Source: Actinomycetales bacterium
Lineage (GTDB): Bacteria; Actinomycetota; Actinomycetes; Actinomycetales; Cellulomonadaceae
Direction of reading: 5' to 3'
DNA length: 64,000 nucleotides
Assembly: GCA_020444245.1 (NCBI GenBank)
Contig: JAHLLI010000001.1
Span: forward strand, 186,001 to 250,000
The first letter of the stretch is position 1. The number at the start of each line of letters is the position of its first letter. The notes below the pieces were generated by a model, which saw only the letters and a list, made by a program, of their open reading frames with translations, made no database searches and was not told where the DNA came from. The position numbers and the translations under genes are program-made. Positions 41,129 to 48,910 of this stretch are shown in pieces.

Positions 41129-42376
41129 TCAGACCGCTGCCGGCTCCCGGTCCACGGCCGCGAGCCACGTGACGAGCTCGTCGGTCAGTCGTCCGGCGAC
41201 CCCGGCGTAGCCGTTCTCGTCGGCGAGCAGGTGGCGCGCGTCGTCCGCCCGGTGCTCGAGCGCTGCCGTGAGCACGGCGGCCGCCCGGCGGTGGAACTCG
41301 GCGTGCTCGCGGCCCACCCGCTCCGCTCGGACCCGGTCGGCCGCCGTGCCCTCGCCGCGCGACAACCACTGCCCGAACGCGCAGGCGTCCGACCGGCCGG
41401 CGCGGCCCGGGTCGACGCCCTGCGGCGCACGGCCGGTCTCGATCGCTTCGCGCAGGGCCTTCTTCCAGCCCGCGTGCGCGCTGATCGCCGCGCGCAGCGG
41501 GTGCACCTCGACGCCCGCGGCGACCGCGGCGACGAAGTCGCGCTGACGGTCCAGGGCGAGCTCGACGCGGCCGAGCCAGTCACGCGACCTGGCGACGGCG
41601 GCCGCAGCGCTGGCGGCCGCAGCAGCGGTCGTGCTCACCGAGGAGTCGAGCTCTCGTGACGCGGCCGCGACCTGCGTCGCGGAGCGGGTGATCTCGGCGA
41701 TGGCAGCCGTCTGCTCCTCGACGGCGGCGGCGATGGTCTGCTGCAGTTCGTCGATCTGCCCGAGCACCGCGTCGATGCGCTCCGCCGCGGAGCGCACGCC
41801 CTCAGCGTCCACCGCGAGCGCCGACAGCTGGCCCGCGATCTCCTTCGTGGCCGCGTTGGTCAGCGCGGCGAGGTTCTTGACCTCCTCGGCGACGACCGCG
41901 AAGCCGCGCCCGGCGGCACCGGCCCGTGCCGCCTCGATGGTCGCGTTGAGGGCGAGCATCCGGGTCTGGTCCGAGATGCCGCTCACGGTCTTGACGACCC
42001 CGTCGATCGCCGCCGTCGACTCCCCCAGCCGGTGCACCGACGCGCGGACCTCGTGAGTGACCTCACCAGCCTCGGCCGTGACCCCGGTCGCCCTGGCGGC
42101 CGAGCTCGCGACCTCGCGCATCGCGGCCGAGATCTGGGACGCGGCACCGGCGACGGAGCCGGCCCCCTGCTCGACCCGCGAGGTCGCCTCGGCCGCCGAA
42201 CGCGCGGCGCCGGCCGTGTCGTGGGTCGCCTCGCTGACGCGCTCGATCGACTCCGACAGGTCCGCCGCCGCGAGGCCGAGGTCGTCGTTGCAGTCCAGCA
42301 GACCGCGCAACCGGCCGGTCTCGACGTGCACGCCGTCCTGCACAGCGGCGCGCACCTCCTCGCGTCGTCCCAACAC
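41129..42376 (-). CDS. Soluble methyl-accepting chemotaxis protein with C-terminal CZB domain
   Basis: The 415-residue chemoreceptor has no membrane helix. The signalling tip [38 protein letters not shown] is complete, flanked by long Ala/Glu/Val-rich coiled coils. The C-terminal 110 residues have the zinc-binding CZB pattern: [22 protein letters not shown] and [10 protein letters not shown] (His, Cys, His, His). CZB receptors sense zinc or oxidants such as hypochlorite. No other chemotaxis gene is adjacent. The short N-terminus lacks a recognised sensor, so CZB is probably the sensor. Confidence 0.87.
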   Translation of the reverse strand: MLGRREEVRAAVQDGVHVETGRLRGLLDCNDDLGLAAADLSESIERVSEATHDTAGAARSAAEATSRVEQGAGSVAGAASQISAAMREVASSAARATGVTAEAGEVTHEVRASVHRLGESTAAIDGVVKTVSGISDQTRMLALNATIEAARAGAAGRGFAVVAEEVKNLAALTNAATKEIAGQLSALAVDAEGVRSAAERIDAVLGQIDELQQTIAAAVEEQTAAIAEITRSATQVAAASRELDSSVSTTAAAAASAAAAVARSRDWLGRVELALDRQRDFVAAVAAGVEVHPLRAAISAHAGWKKALREAIETGRAPQGVDPGRAGRSDACAFGQWLSRGEGTAADRVRAERVGREHAEFHRRAAAVLTAALEHRADDARHLLADENGYAGVAGRLTDELVTWLAAVDREPAAV

Positions 42377-42543
42377 TCGTCCTCCGTCTCCTCACCCTCG
42401 GCGCGATCGCGCCATCGCGTCCATCGACCAAGATCGCGATCTCGTGAGACGAACGCCCACCCGATTCGGACGCGCGGCGTCCGGTGCGGCGCGGTGCGGC
42501 GCGCCCATTGGCTCGCGCCCCGAATCATGTAACGATCTAGACC

Positions 42544-43620
42544 GTGAATATCCGGAGCCGAACGAGGGGGTTCGTGCTCGGGTACTGCCTGGGCGATGCC
42601 CTGGCCCGCGCACCCGAGCCCGACTCCGGACCGCTCCTGGCCGGCACCCCGAGCCTGATCTTCCTCGCCGGCGTCGAGGGCCTGGTGCGCGGGCTGGTCC
42701 GCGAGGACCTCACCGGTCGGTCCCAGATCCCCGAGTGCAGCTGGCACGCGACGGCGCGGTGGGCCTGGCACACCCGGATGCGCGACCTGCCCGGCGTGCG
42801 CCGCTGGTACGAGGCCGCGATCCCCCAGCCGTGGCCGGACGGCTGGCTGGCCGAGGTCGCGCCGCTGGCGATCGGCCGAGGGTCCGCCCCCGCGGTCGAG
42901 GAGGCGCTCGCCCTGCCGGGGCTCGACCCGCGGCCCGGGCACCCCGCCGGCGACTCCGCCGGCGACCTCGTGGTGTCGCGGACGCTCCCGGTGGCACTGC
43001 TCGCCGCGGCGGGACCGTGGGACGCCGAGGTCGCGGCGCACGTGATGACCACGGCCCGCGACGTCGCGGCCTACAGCCACGGGTTGCCCGCCCAGGTGCT
43101 CGCCGTGGCCATGACGATCGCAGCCGCCCGCACCCTCGCCGACGGCACGCCGACGCCCGTCGTCGACCTCGGCGAGCTCGACAGCGCCTACGCCGGCGCA
43201 CCGGACCCGGAGGACGTCACCGCCGCGCGGCACGCGCTCCGCGGGCTGCCCGACCCCCTCACCCCGACGCTGCCGGCCACCGACCTGGCCCGGGTGGGGC
43301 TGCCGTCGGGTCCGCGGACGGCGCTGCGCGCGATCGCGGAGGGCATGCGCTGCTTCCTCGCGCACCCTGGGAAGCAGGAGGTCAGCAAGGCGCTGCGCGA
43401 GGCCTTCGAGACCGGCCAGCCCGGAGCCGCCGCCATCACCGGGGCCCTGGTCGGCGCCACCCACGGCGTGGAGCTGCTGCCGGTCGACGCGATCTCGCGC
43501 CTGGACCTGGCGCACATCGCCGACCAGCTGGCCCTCGACGTGCTGACGCAGGTGGGCGAGCACCCGGCGCTCGACGAGGACCGCTCCCCCGCCTGGCAGC
43601 ACCGCTACCCCGCCTGGTGA
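42544..43620 (+). CDS. ADP-ribosylglycohydrolase-family protein, apparently lacking metal ligands
   Basis: The 358-residue protein has the family's first motif as GFVLGYCLGDALA and the last as AAITGALVGATHGVELLP. In active ADP-ribosylhydrolases two further features bind magnesium: a TDDT motif about 30 residues after the start and DTD just before the final AAI motif. Here these places read GTPSLIF and ETGQPG, so the aspartates are missing. It may bind ADP-ribose-like ligands without hydrolysing them. The GTG start is in a divergent gap with the chemoreceptor. The partner is unknown. Confidence 0.8.
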   Translation: MNIRSRTRGFVLGYCLGDALARAPEPDSGPLLAGTPSLIFLAGVEGLVRGLVREDLTGRSQIPECSWHATARWAWHTRMRDLPGVRRWYEAAIPQPWPDGWLAEVAPLAIGRGSAPAVEEALALPGLDPRPGHPAGDSAGDLVVSRTLPVALLAAAGPWDAEVAAHVMTTARDVAAYSHGLPAQVLAVAMTIAAARTLADGTPTPVVDLGELDSAYAGAPDPEDVTAARHALRGLPDPLTPTLPATDLARVGLPSGPRTALRAIAEGMRCFLAHPGKQEVSKALREAFETGQPGAAAITGALVGATHGVELLPVDAISRLDLAHIADQLALDVLTQVGEHPALDEDRSPAWQHRYPAW

Positions 43621-43722
43621 CCGCACGGCGGCGCAGAGGCACCCGGGCCTAGGGCCCTGGTCTCCCGCGGGCTCGACCGGCACGATGAAAGTCGTTCGGC
43701 CGGGCGCCCCGATTGGCGTCCC

Positions 43723-43742
43723 ATATACCCCCAGGGGTATAT
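43723..43742. promoter_or_regulatory. CsoR/CstR-type operator upstream of thioredoxin
   Basis: ATATACCCC and GGGGTATAT form a perfect 9-bp inverted repeat around CA. It lies between TTGGCG (43713-43718) and a -10 like TATATT (43738-43743), so binding would block the promoter. The sequence fits operators of the CsoR family, which respond to copper or to persulfides. No such repressor gene is in the window. Confidence 0.7.
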
Positions 43743-43773
43743 TCACCACGTACGAGCCCTCGAGGAGCGTCGG

Positions 43774-44148
43774 ATGCCCACCGTGGACCTGACCGTCGAG
43801 TCGTTCGACCAGACCGTCCGGGACAACCCGATCGTGCTGGTCGACTTCTGGGCGGAGTGGTGCGCCCCGTGCCACATGTTCGACCCGGTCTACGCCACGG
43901 CAGCCGCGCGCCACGACGACATCGTGTTCGGCAAGGTCGACACCGACGCCCAGCGGGAGCTGGCCATGGACCTGGGGATCGTCTCGATCCCCACGCTCCT
44001 GGCGTTCCGGGACGGGACGAAGGTCAAGGCCGCCACCGACGCGCTGCCGCTGAGGGCCCTGGAAAGGTTCATCGCCGATGTCCGCGCGATCGACATGGCC
44101 ACCTTCGGCCGGGACCCGATCGACGACATCCCCGAGCTCGACATGTGA
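43774..44148 (+). CDS. Thioredoxin
   Basis: The 124-residue protein is a classical thioredoxin domain with active site VDFWAEWCAPCHMFDP near residue 32 and cis-proline segment VSIPTLLAF near 76. A C-terminal extension of about 20 residues is acidic. The ATG follows GAGGAG. The promoter contains a CsoR/CstR-type operator and the gene is directly followed by a 38-residue Cys-rich protein, so the pair probably acts in copper or persulfide stress rather than general reduction. Confidence 0.9.
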   Translation: MPTVDLTVESFDQTVRDNPIVLVDFWAEWCAPCHMFDPVYATAAARHDDIVFGKVDTDAQRELAMDLGIVSIPTLLAFRDGTKVKAATDALPLRALERFIADVRAIDMATFGRDPIDDIPELDM

Positions 44149-44159
44149 GGAGACACCCC

Positions 44160-44276
44160 ATGTGCAGCCCCGTTCGTTGTGCGTCCTGCGGCAAGGTGAC
44201 CTGGTCCGGCTGCGGCCGCCACGTCGACGCCGTGATGGCCAACGTGCCGAGCAGCCAGCAGTGCACCTGCCGCTGA
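44160..44276 (+). CDS. 38-residue cysteine-rich small protein
   Basis: The product has six cysteines in 38 residues: MCSPVRCASCGKVTW, then SGCGRHVDAV, then QQCTCR at the end. The pattern resembles a small zinc-ribbon or thiol-buffer protein, and I recall similar proteins next to actinobacterial thioredoxins. A GAGGAG site overlapping the thioredoxin stop supports translation from ATG 44160. It shares the operator-controlled promoter of that gene and a strong terminator follows. A metal-binding or persulfide-carrying role is inference. Confidence 0.75.
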   Translation: MCSPVRCASCGKVTWSGCGRHVDAVMANVPSSQQCTCR

Positions 44277-44315
44277 ACGCACACCACCCCCGGCGGCCCA
44301 GCCGCTGACCGATCA

Positions 44316-44358
44316 GGCCCCGTGGCCCACCTCACCCTTCCCGGTGGGCCACGGGGCC
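44316..44358 (+). terminator. Strong hairpin after the thioredoxin operon
   Basis: A perfect 16-bp stem (44316-44331 with 44343-44358) encloses an 11-base loop, 40 bp after the small-protein stop. No T tract follows. Confidence 0.8.
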
Positions 44359-44408
44359 CTCGTCATGGGCGGACCTGACCCGCGCCGCACCCCGGCTAGA
44401 CTGCCGCC

Positions 44409-44708
44409 GTGATCTTCAAGGCCGTGGGCGACGGGCGCCCGTACCCTGATCACGGCCTCACGACACCCAAGCAGTGGGCCGAGGTACCGCCGCGCCAGGT
44501 TCGCCTGGAGGAGCTCGTCACGACCAAGCGGACCCTGGACCTGGACATGCTCCTCTCGGAGGACTCGACCTTCTACGGCGACCTGTTCGCCCACGTCGTG
44601 CAATGGAAGGGCACCATGTACCTCGAGGACGGGCTGCACCGGGCGGTCCGCGCCGCGCTCCAGCAGCGCCCCGTGCTGCACGCCCGAGTCCTGGTGCTGG
44701 ACGAGTGA
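44409..44708 (+). CDS. Conserved actinobacterial protein, ParB/antitoxin-like
   Basis: The 99-residue cytoplasmic protein contains TTKRTLDLDMLLSEDSTFYGDLFAHVV and YLEDGLHRAVRAALQQRPVLHARVLVL. The DGxHRxxRAA stretch resembles the DGHHR loop of ParB/sulfiredoxin-fold proteins. As I recall, automatic pipelines often label close relatives VapB-family antitoxins, but there is no toxin gene beside it. Its stop overlaps the start of the LytR-C protein by one base (TGATG), a pairing that suggests a cell-envelope or division context. Confidence 0.7.
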   Translation: MIFKAVGDGRPYPDHGLTTPKQWAEVPPRQVRLEELVTTKRTLDLDMLLSEDSTFYGDLFAHVVQWKGTMYLEDGLHRAVRAALQQRPVLHARVLVLDE

Positions 44709-45403
44709 TGGCGGAGCGTGACCGCGCCCGCCAGCTGCGTCGGCGCCACCAGCAGGAACGCCAGGCGGTGGTCTTCGGGAGCCTGGTCGCCGCGCTCGCG
44801 GTGTTCGGGCTCGGTGCCGTGGCCGTCTACACCGACGCGATCCGCGCGCCGTTCCTCGACCGCGGGTTCGTCACCCCGAGCTCGGCGACGACCGCGTCCA
44901 CCCTCCCGCCGCCGCCCTGCCCGCCGGACGGCGCCGTGCCGCTGGCCTACGACCAGGTCACGGTCTCGGTGTACAACGCCTCCGACCGCTCCGGCCTGGC
45001 CGGGACGACGGCCGACGTGTTCGCGAGCCGCGGCTTCGCGATCGGGACCACCGGCAACTACCCGTCGTCGATCGACCTGCCGGTCGAGGTCCTCTTCGGG
45101 CAGTCCGGCGTGGCCGCCGCCTACACCGTGGCGGCGCAGCTCCTGAGCCCCCGGCTGGTGCTCGACACGCGCGAGGACGCCACCGTCGACGTGGTGCTCG
45201 GCGGGGGCTTCGCCGGGGTGGTGCCCGCCGACGAGGTCACGCTCGACCCGAGCAAGCCGCTGGTGGGCGCCAAGGGCTGCGTGGCGCTCGAGGACGCGAT
45301 CGCCGACGCCGTACCGGGCCCGACCCCGAGCCCGAGCCCCACGGACACCCCGACGGACACCCCGACCGACGCCGCGACCGACGGCACCGACTCCCAGGGC
45401 TGA
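44708..45403 (+). CDS. LytR C-terminal-domain membrane-anchored protein
   Basis: The 231-residue protein has a basic head (RARQLRRRHQQERQ), one membrane helix (VVFGSLVAALAVFGLGAVAVY) and an outside LytR_C domain: VTVSVYNASDRSGLAGTTADVFASRGFAIG, then a strand-helix pattern to about residue 195. The tail has DTPTDTPTD repeats. LytR_C domains occur with LytR-CpsA-Psr enzymes that attach glycopolymers to peptidoglycan, though no catalytic LCP domain is present here. It is co-translated with the preceding 99-residue protein. Confidence 0.82.
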   Translation: MAERDRARQLRRRHQQERQAVVFGSLVAALAVFGLGAVAVYTDAIRAPFLDRGFVTPSSATTASTLPPPPCPPDGAVPLAYDQVTVSVYNASDRSGLAGTTADVFASRGFAIGTTGNYPSSIDLPVEVLFGQSGVAAAYTVAAQLLSPRLVLDTREDATVDVVLGGGFAGVVPADEVTLDPSKPLVGAKGCVALEDAIADAVPGPTPSPSPTDTPTDTPTDAATDGTDSQG

Positions 45404-45414
45404 GCCCGCGCACG

Positions 45415-45459
45415 ACACGGGGCGCCGTCCCGGGCCCTGCCCGGCACGGCGCCCCGTGT
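45415..45459. terminator. Bidirectional hairpin between convergent genes
   Basis: A perfect 14-bp stem (45415-45428 with 45446-45459) encloses a 17-base GC-rich loop. It sits between the convergent LytR-C gene and uracil permease gene. Confidence 0.75.
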
Positions 45460-45464
45460 ACGCG

Positions 45465-46778
45465 TCAGACCTGCTCGAGCTCCTCGCCGCCGGGCACGGA
45501 GGCGGGGCTGGCGGGCTCGTCGTGCGTCCCGCGCCACGTGGCCACGGCACGCATCAGGTGGTAGATCCCGATCGCGGCGGCGGTGCCGAGCGCGATGCCC
45601 TCGAAGCGCACGTCACCGGCGACCCAGGTGTAGTTCGCGACCCCGATGATCAGCGCCACGGCGGCCGTGGTGAGGTTCACGGGGTCGGAGAAGTTGACCT
45701 TGTTCTGCACCCAGATCCGGGCGCCGAGGATGCCGATCATGCCGTAGAGCACGGTGGTCGCTCCGCCGAGCACACCTCCGGGGATCGACGCGACAAGCGC
45801 GCCGAACTTGGGCGACATGCTCAGCACCAGGGCCGTGGCGGCCGCGACCCAGTAGGCGGCGGTCGAGTAGACCCGGGTCGCCGCCATCACGCCGATGTTC
45901 TCGGCGTAGGTCGTGGTGCCCGAGCCGCCGCCCGCGCCCGCGAGGGTCGTCGCCAGGCCGTCGGCCAGCAGCGCCCGGCCGATCATCGGGTCGAGGTCCC
46001 GGTTGGTCATCGCGGCGACGGACTTCACGTGGCCGACGTTCTCCGCGATCAGGACGAACACGACGGGCACGAAGAGCCCGAGCACCGCCATGTCGAACTG
46101 CGGGGTCATGAACTCCGGGAACCCGATCCAGGCCGCGCCCTTCACCGCGGTGAAGTCGACCTCGCTGCGCAGCACCGCGACGAGGTAGCCGACGATCACG
46201 CCGACGAGGATCGCGAGCCGGCCGAGGATGCCGCGGAAGAAGACCGTGACACCGATGATCGTCAGCAGCGTGATGATCGCCGTGATCGGCGCCGCCTGGA
46301 AGCTCGACCAGGCGACCGGCGCGAGGTTGAGCCCGATGAGCGCCACGATCGCACCGGTGACCACCGGCGGCATGACGACCTCGATCCAGTGCACGCCCAC
46401 CCGCATGACCAGCAGGCCGATGAGCGCGAGGAGCACACCGGCGACCAGCACGCCACCGAGCGCGACCGCCGGGCCGCCGGAGGCCTTGGCCGCGGCGATC
46501 GGCGCCAGGAACGCGAAGCTCGAACCGAGGTAGCTGGGGAGCCGGTTGCGGGTGATGAGCAGGAAGGTCGCGGTGCCGACGGCGGAGAAGAACAGCGTCG
46601 TCGCCGGCGGGAACCCGGTGATGACCGGGACGATGAAGGTGGCGCCGAACATGGCGACCACGTGCTGCATGCCGATCCCGATCGTGCGCGGCCACGTCAG
46701 CCGCTCCTCCGGGGCCACCGAAGCCCCGGGAGACACCGCTCGGCCCGTGCCGTGCAGTGTCCAGCTCATGAGACTCAT
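45465..46778 (-). CDS. uraA: Uracil-xanthine permease (NCS2 family)
   Basis: The 437-residue inner-membrane symporter has about 14 helices. Signatures: WPRTIGIGMQHVVAMFGATFIVPVITGF at the N-terminus, the substrate-site region VFVLIAENVGHVKSVAAM with the conserved glutamate, and AGAGGGSGTTTYAENIGVMAATRVYS. These match UraA-type uracil transporters. The ATG at 46778 is preceded by GAGGGAG; a longer frame upstream is spurious. It is a single gene ending at a hairpin. No pyrimidine leader or riboswitch was recognised upstream. Confidence 0.9.
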   Translation of the reverse strand: MSLMSWTLHGTGRAVSPGASVAPEERLTWPRTIGIGMQHVVAMFGATFIVPVITGFPPATTLFFSAVGTATFLLITRNRLPSYLGSSFAFLAPIAAAKASGGPAVALGGVLVAGVLLALIGLLVMRVGVHWIEVVMPPVVTGAIVALIGLNLAPVAWSSFQAAPITAIITLLTIIGVTVFFRGILGRLAILVGVIVGYLVAVLRSEVDFTAVKGAAWIGFPEFMTPQFDMAVLGLFVPVVFVLIAENVGHVKSVAAMTNRDLDPMIGRALLADGLATTLAGAGGGSGTTTYAENIGVMAATRVYSTAAYWVAAATALVLSMSPKFGALVASIPGGVLGGATTVLYGMIGILGARIWVQNKVNFSDPVNLTTAAVALIIGVANYTWVAGDVRFEGIALGTAAAIGIYHLMRAVATWRGTHDEPASPASVPGGEELEQV

Positions 46779-47000
46779 ACGTCCGCTCCCTCGCCCTGGT
46801 CGCCTCGCGCCGGCGCGCGCGAGTCGGCCCCGAGCGTAGCGATCCGGATGTTTCCGGCGATGGCATTTGGTCATCCTCAGGGGCGCGGATCGCGCGCGCC
46901 TCGTGGTCACCCGAACGGCCCCGCAATGCCCGTGGCCGGGACGATCGCCTGTGGGATGCTGGACGCGCCTTCAGACCCCGCGCGCCGCCCGGAGGACGCC

Positions 47001-47474
47001 GTGAGCCAGCCCACCCCACCCGACGGGCAGCAGCCCGACCAGCAGCCCTACGGGCAGCAGCCGTAGGGGCAGCAGCCGTACGGGCAGCAGCCGTACGGCC
47101 AGCAGCCTCAACCCGAGCAGCAGTACCCGCAGCAGGGCTACCAGCAGCCGGGCTACTCCCAGCCCTACGGCCAGGGCTACCCCCAGCAGTACCCGGGCTA
47201 CGGCTATCCCGCTCCCACCAACAACTCGATGGCGATCGTGTCGCTGGTCGCGGGCATCGCCGGCCTGACGATCCTGTTCTTCATCGGGTCGATCGTCGCG
47301 GTGATCACCGGACACATGGCGCGCAAGCAGATCGCCGAGCGTGGCGAGGGTGGGTCGGGCATGGCGACTGCTGGCCTCATCACGGGCTACATCGGGATCG
47401 CGCTGGGCGTCCTCGCCATCATCGCCGCGATCCTGATCCCCCTGATGATCGTGGCGAGCAGCTCGACGACCTGA
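47001..47474 (+). pseudogene. DUF4190 membrane protein interrupted by an in-frame TAG
   Basis: The frame starts with GTG after GGAGG (46991-46995). It encodes a Gln/Pro/Tyr-rich head of QQPYG repeats (to about residue 73) and a two-helix DUF4190 domain ([26 protein letters not shown], then [26 protein letters not shown]). Codon 22, at 47064-47066, is TAG where the other repeat units have TAC. Without it the protein would be 157 residues. Reinitiation at ATG 47229 could give an 81-residue core containing both helices. It is either a true nonsense mutation or a base-call error. Confidence 0.8.
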
Positions 47475-47490
47475 GACCGGGGCCGCCACC

Positions 47491-48429
47491 TCACAGCCGG
47501 GGGACGACCTCCCGCGCGACCAGGTCCAGGTGGTCCAGGTCGCTCAGGTCGAGCGTCTGCAGGTAGACCCGCGTGGCTCCGGCCTCGGCGATCGCGCCGA
47601 GCCGGTCGACGACCTCGGGGACCGTGCCTGCGATCCCTTGCGCGCGCAGCACGTCGGCCGGGCGGCCGATCACCGCGGCGCGCCGGGCGAGCTCGGCCTC
47701 GTCGGCGCCGACCGCGAGCACGAGCGCCGCCGACAGCACGATCGAGCCCGGGTCGCGTCCGACGCGCTCGCACGCGCCCCGGACGCCGGCGAACAGCCCC
47801 GGCAGCTCGTCGAGCGTCGGGAACGAGGCGTTGTACTCGGCCGCGTAGCGGGCCGCGAGCGCCGGGGTACGCCGGGGCCCCTTGCCGCCGACGATCACCG
47901 GCACACCCGCCCCGCCGCCGACGGCGGCCCACTGCACCGGCTTGGGCAGCGCCGGGGAGTCGGTCAGCGTGTAGTGGTCACCCGCGTACGAGTACGTCTC
48001 GTCCGGCGCGGTGCGCCACAGGCCCGTGACCACCTCGAGCTGCTCGGCGAGCAGGTCGAAGCGGCGCTCGGGGAAGGGGATGCCGTAGGCGGCGTGCTCG
48101 CGCTCGAACCACCCGGTGCCCAGGCCCAGCTCGACCCGGCCGCCGGACATCGCGTCGACCTGCGCGACCTGGATCGCCAGGGGGCCCGGGAGCCGGAACG
48201 TCACCGGGCTGACCAGCGTGCCGAGCCGGATCCGGCTGGTCTCGCGCGCCAGCCCGGCCAGGGTCACCCACGCATCGGTGGGCCCCGGCGGGCCGGGGCG
48301 GGACATCGACAGGTAGTGGTCGGACCGGAAGAACCCGTCGAAGCCCAGCTCCTCGGTCGCCTGCGCGAGCCTCAGCTGGTCGTCGTAGGTCGCCCCCTGC
48401 TGGGGCTCGATGAAGACGCGTAGCTGCAT
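47491..48429 (-). CDS. LLM-class F420/FMN-dependent oxidoreductase
   Basis: The 312-residue luciferase-like enzyme begins QLRVFIEPQQGATYDDQLRLAQATEELGFDGFFRSDHY. It has TSRIRLGTLVSPVTFR and the VDAMSGGRVELGLGTGWFEREHAAYG segment that marks the F420-dependent subgroup. A C-terminal PVIVGGKGPRRTPALAARYA cofactor loop follows. Substrate unknown. It lies 61 bp downstream of the mutarotase gene on the same strand, so it might be transcribed with the sugar operon, but nothing demands it. Confidence 0.87.
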   Translation of the reverse strand: MQLRVFIEPQQGATYDDQLRLAQATEELGFDGFFRSDHYLSMSRPGPPGPTDAWVTLAGLARETSRIRLGTLVSPVTFRLPGPLAIQVAQVDAMSGGRVELGLGTGWFEREHAAYGIPFPERRFDLLAEQLEVVTGLWRTAPDETYSYAGDHYTLTDSPALPKPVQWAAVGGGAGVPVIVGGKGPRRTPALAARYAAEYNASFPTLDELPGLFAGVRGACERVGRDPGSIVLSAALVLAVGADEAELARRAAVIGRPADVLRAQGIAGTVPEVVDRLGAIAEAGATRVYLQTLDLSDLDHLDLVAREVVPRL

Positions 48430-48490
48430 GCCCCCACCATGGCGTGCCCGCACCGGTTCCGCCCACCCGACGGCGCGGCCGAGCCTCGGG

Positions 48491-48907
48491 TCAGAGCACG
48501 CCCTTGGCCACCATGACGCAGGCGTAGGGGCGGTCCTCGACGGTCCGGATCACGCCGGCGCAGCCACGCGCCGCCGGGTAGAACTCGTGCCGGTCGATGC
48601 CGCGCACGCCGACCTCGCGGCCCTCGGCCCGGTCGACGACGGCACGCACGGCCGCCAGCGCCGGACCGTCCTCGCCGTCGTCGGTGAGCATGTGCCGCAC
48701 CGGGTGCTCGGTGAACGTGTCCACGGGCATCAGCGAGAGCACCGCCTCCAGCGCACGCGGCAGGTCCACGGCGAGCTCGACCACCGGGACCCCCGCGGCG
48801 TACGCCGGGTAGTTGCGGTCGACCACGGCGAGCACGTCACCGTGCCCCATGCGCGCCAGCAGCGCGAGCAGGTCGGGCCCGACGACGGGGTCGATCCCCT
48901 TGAGCAC
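48491..48907 (-). CDS. RbsD/FucU-family sugar mutarotase
   Basis: The 138-residue protein opens with MLKGIDPVVGPDLLALLARMGHGDVLAVVDRNYPA, where the histidine in GHGD is the catalytic residue of the family. It ends with FYPAARGCAGVIRTVEDRPYACVMVAKGVL. These enzymes interconvert ring forms or anomers of imported sugars. The GTG start is three bases past the kinase stop, and the gene is last in the leftward operon of the GntR divergon. For a 5-deoxypentose only furanose anomers exist, so anomer interconversion would be its job. Confidence 0.88.
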   Translation of the reverse strand: MLKGIDPVVGPDLLALLARMGHGDVLAVVDRNYPAYAAGVPVVELAVDLPRALEAVLSLMPVDTFTEHPVRHMLTDDGEDGPALAAVRAVVDRAEGREVGVRGIDRHEFYPAARGCAGVIRTVEDRPYACVMVAKGVL

Positions 48908-48910
48908 GGC

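Noticed and set aside
42431..42442. Perfect palindrome AGATCGCGATCT between the chemoreceptor and glycohydrolase genes
   Set aside because: It is a single copy of a self-complementary 12-mer made of GATC/CGCG, which is expected by chance in such DNA, and no partner regulator is nearby.
47229..47474. An independent 81-residue membrane gene starting at ATG 47229
   Set aside because: The upstream repeats are in the same frame, with a good start and only one TAG. This is better explained as one interrupted DUF4190 gene.
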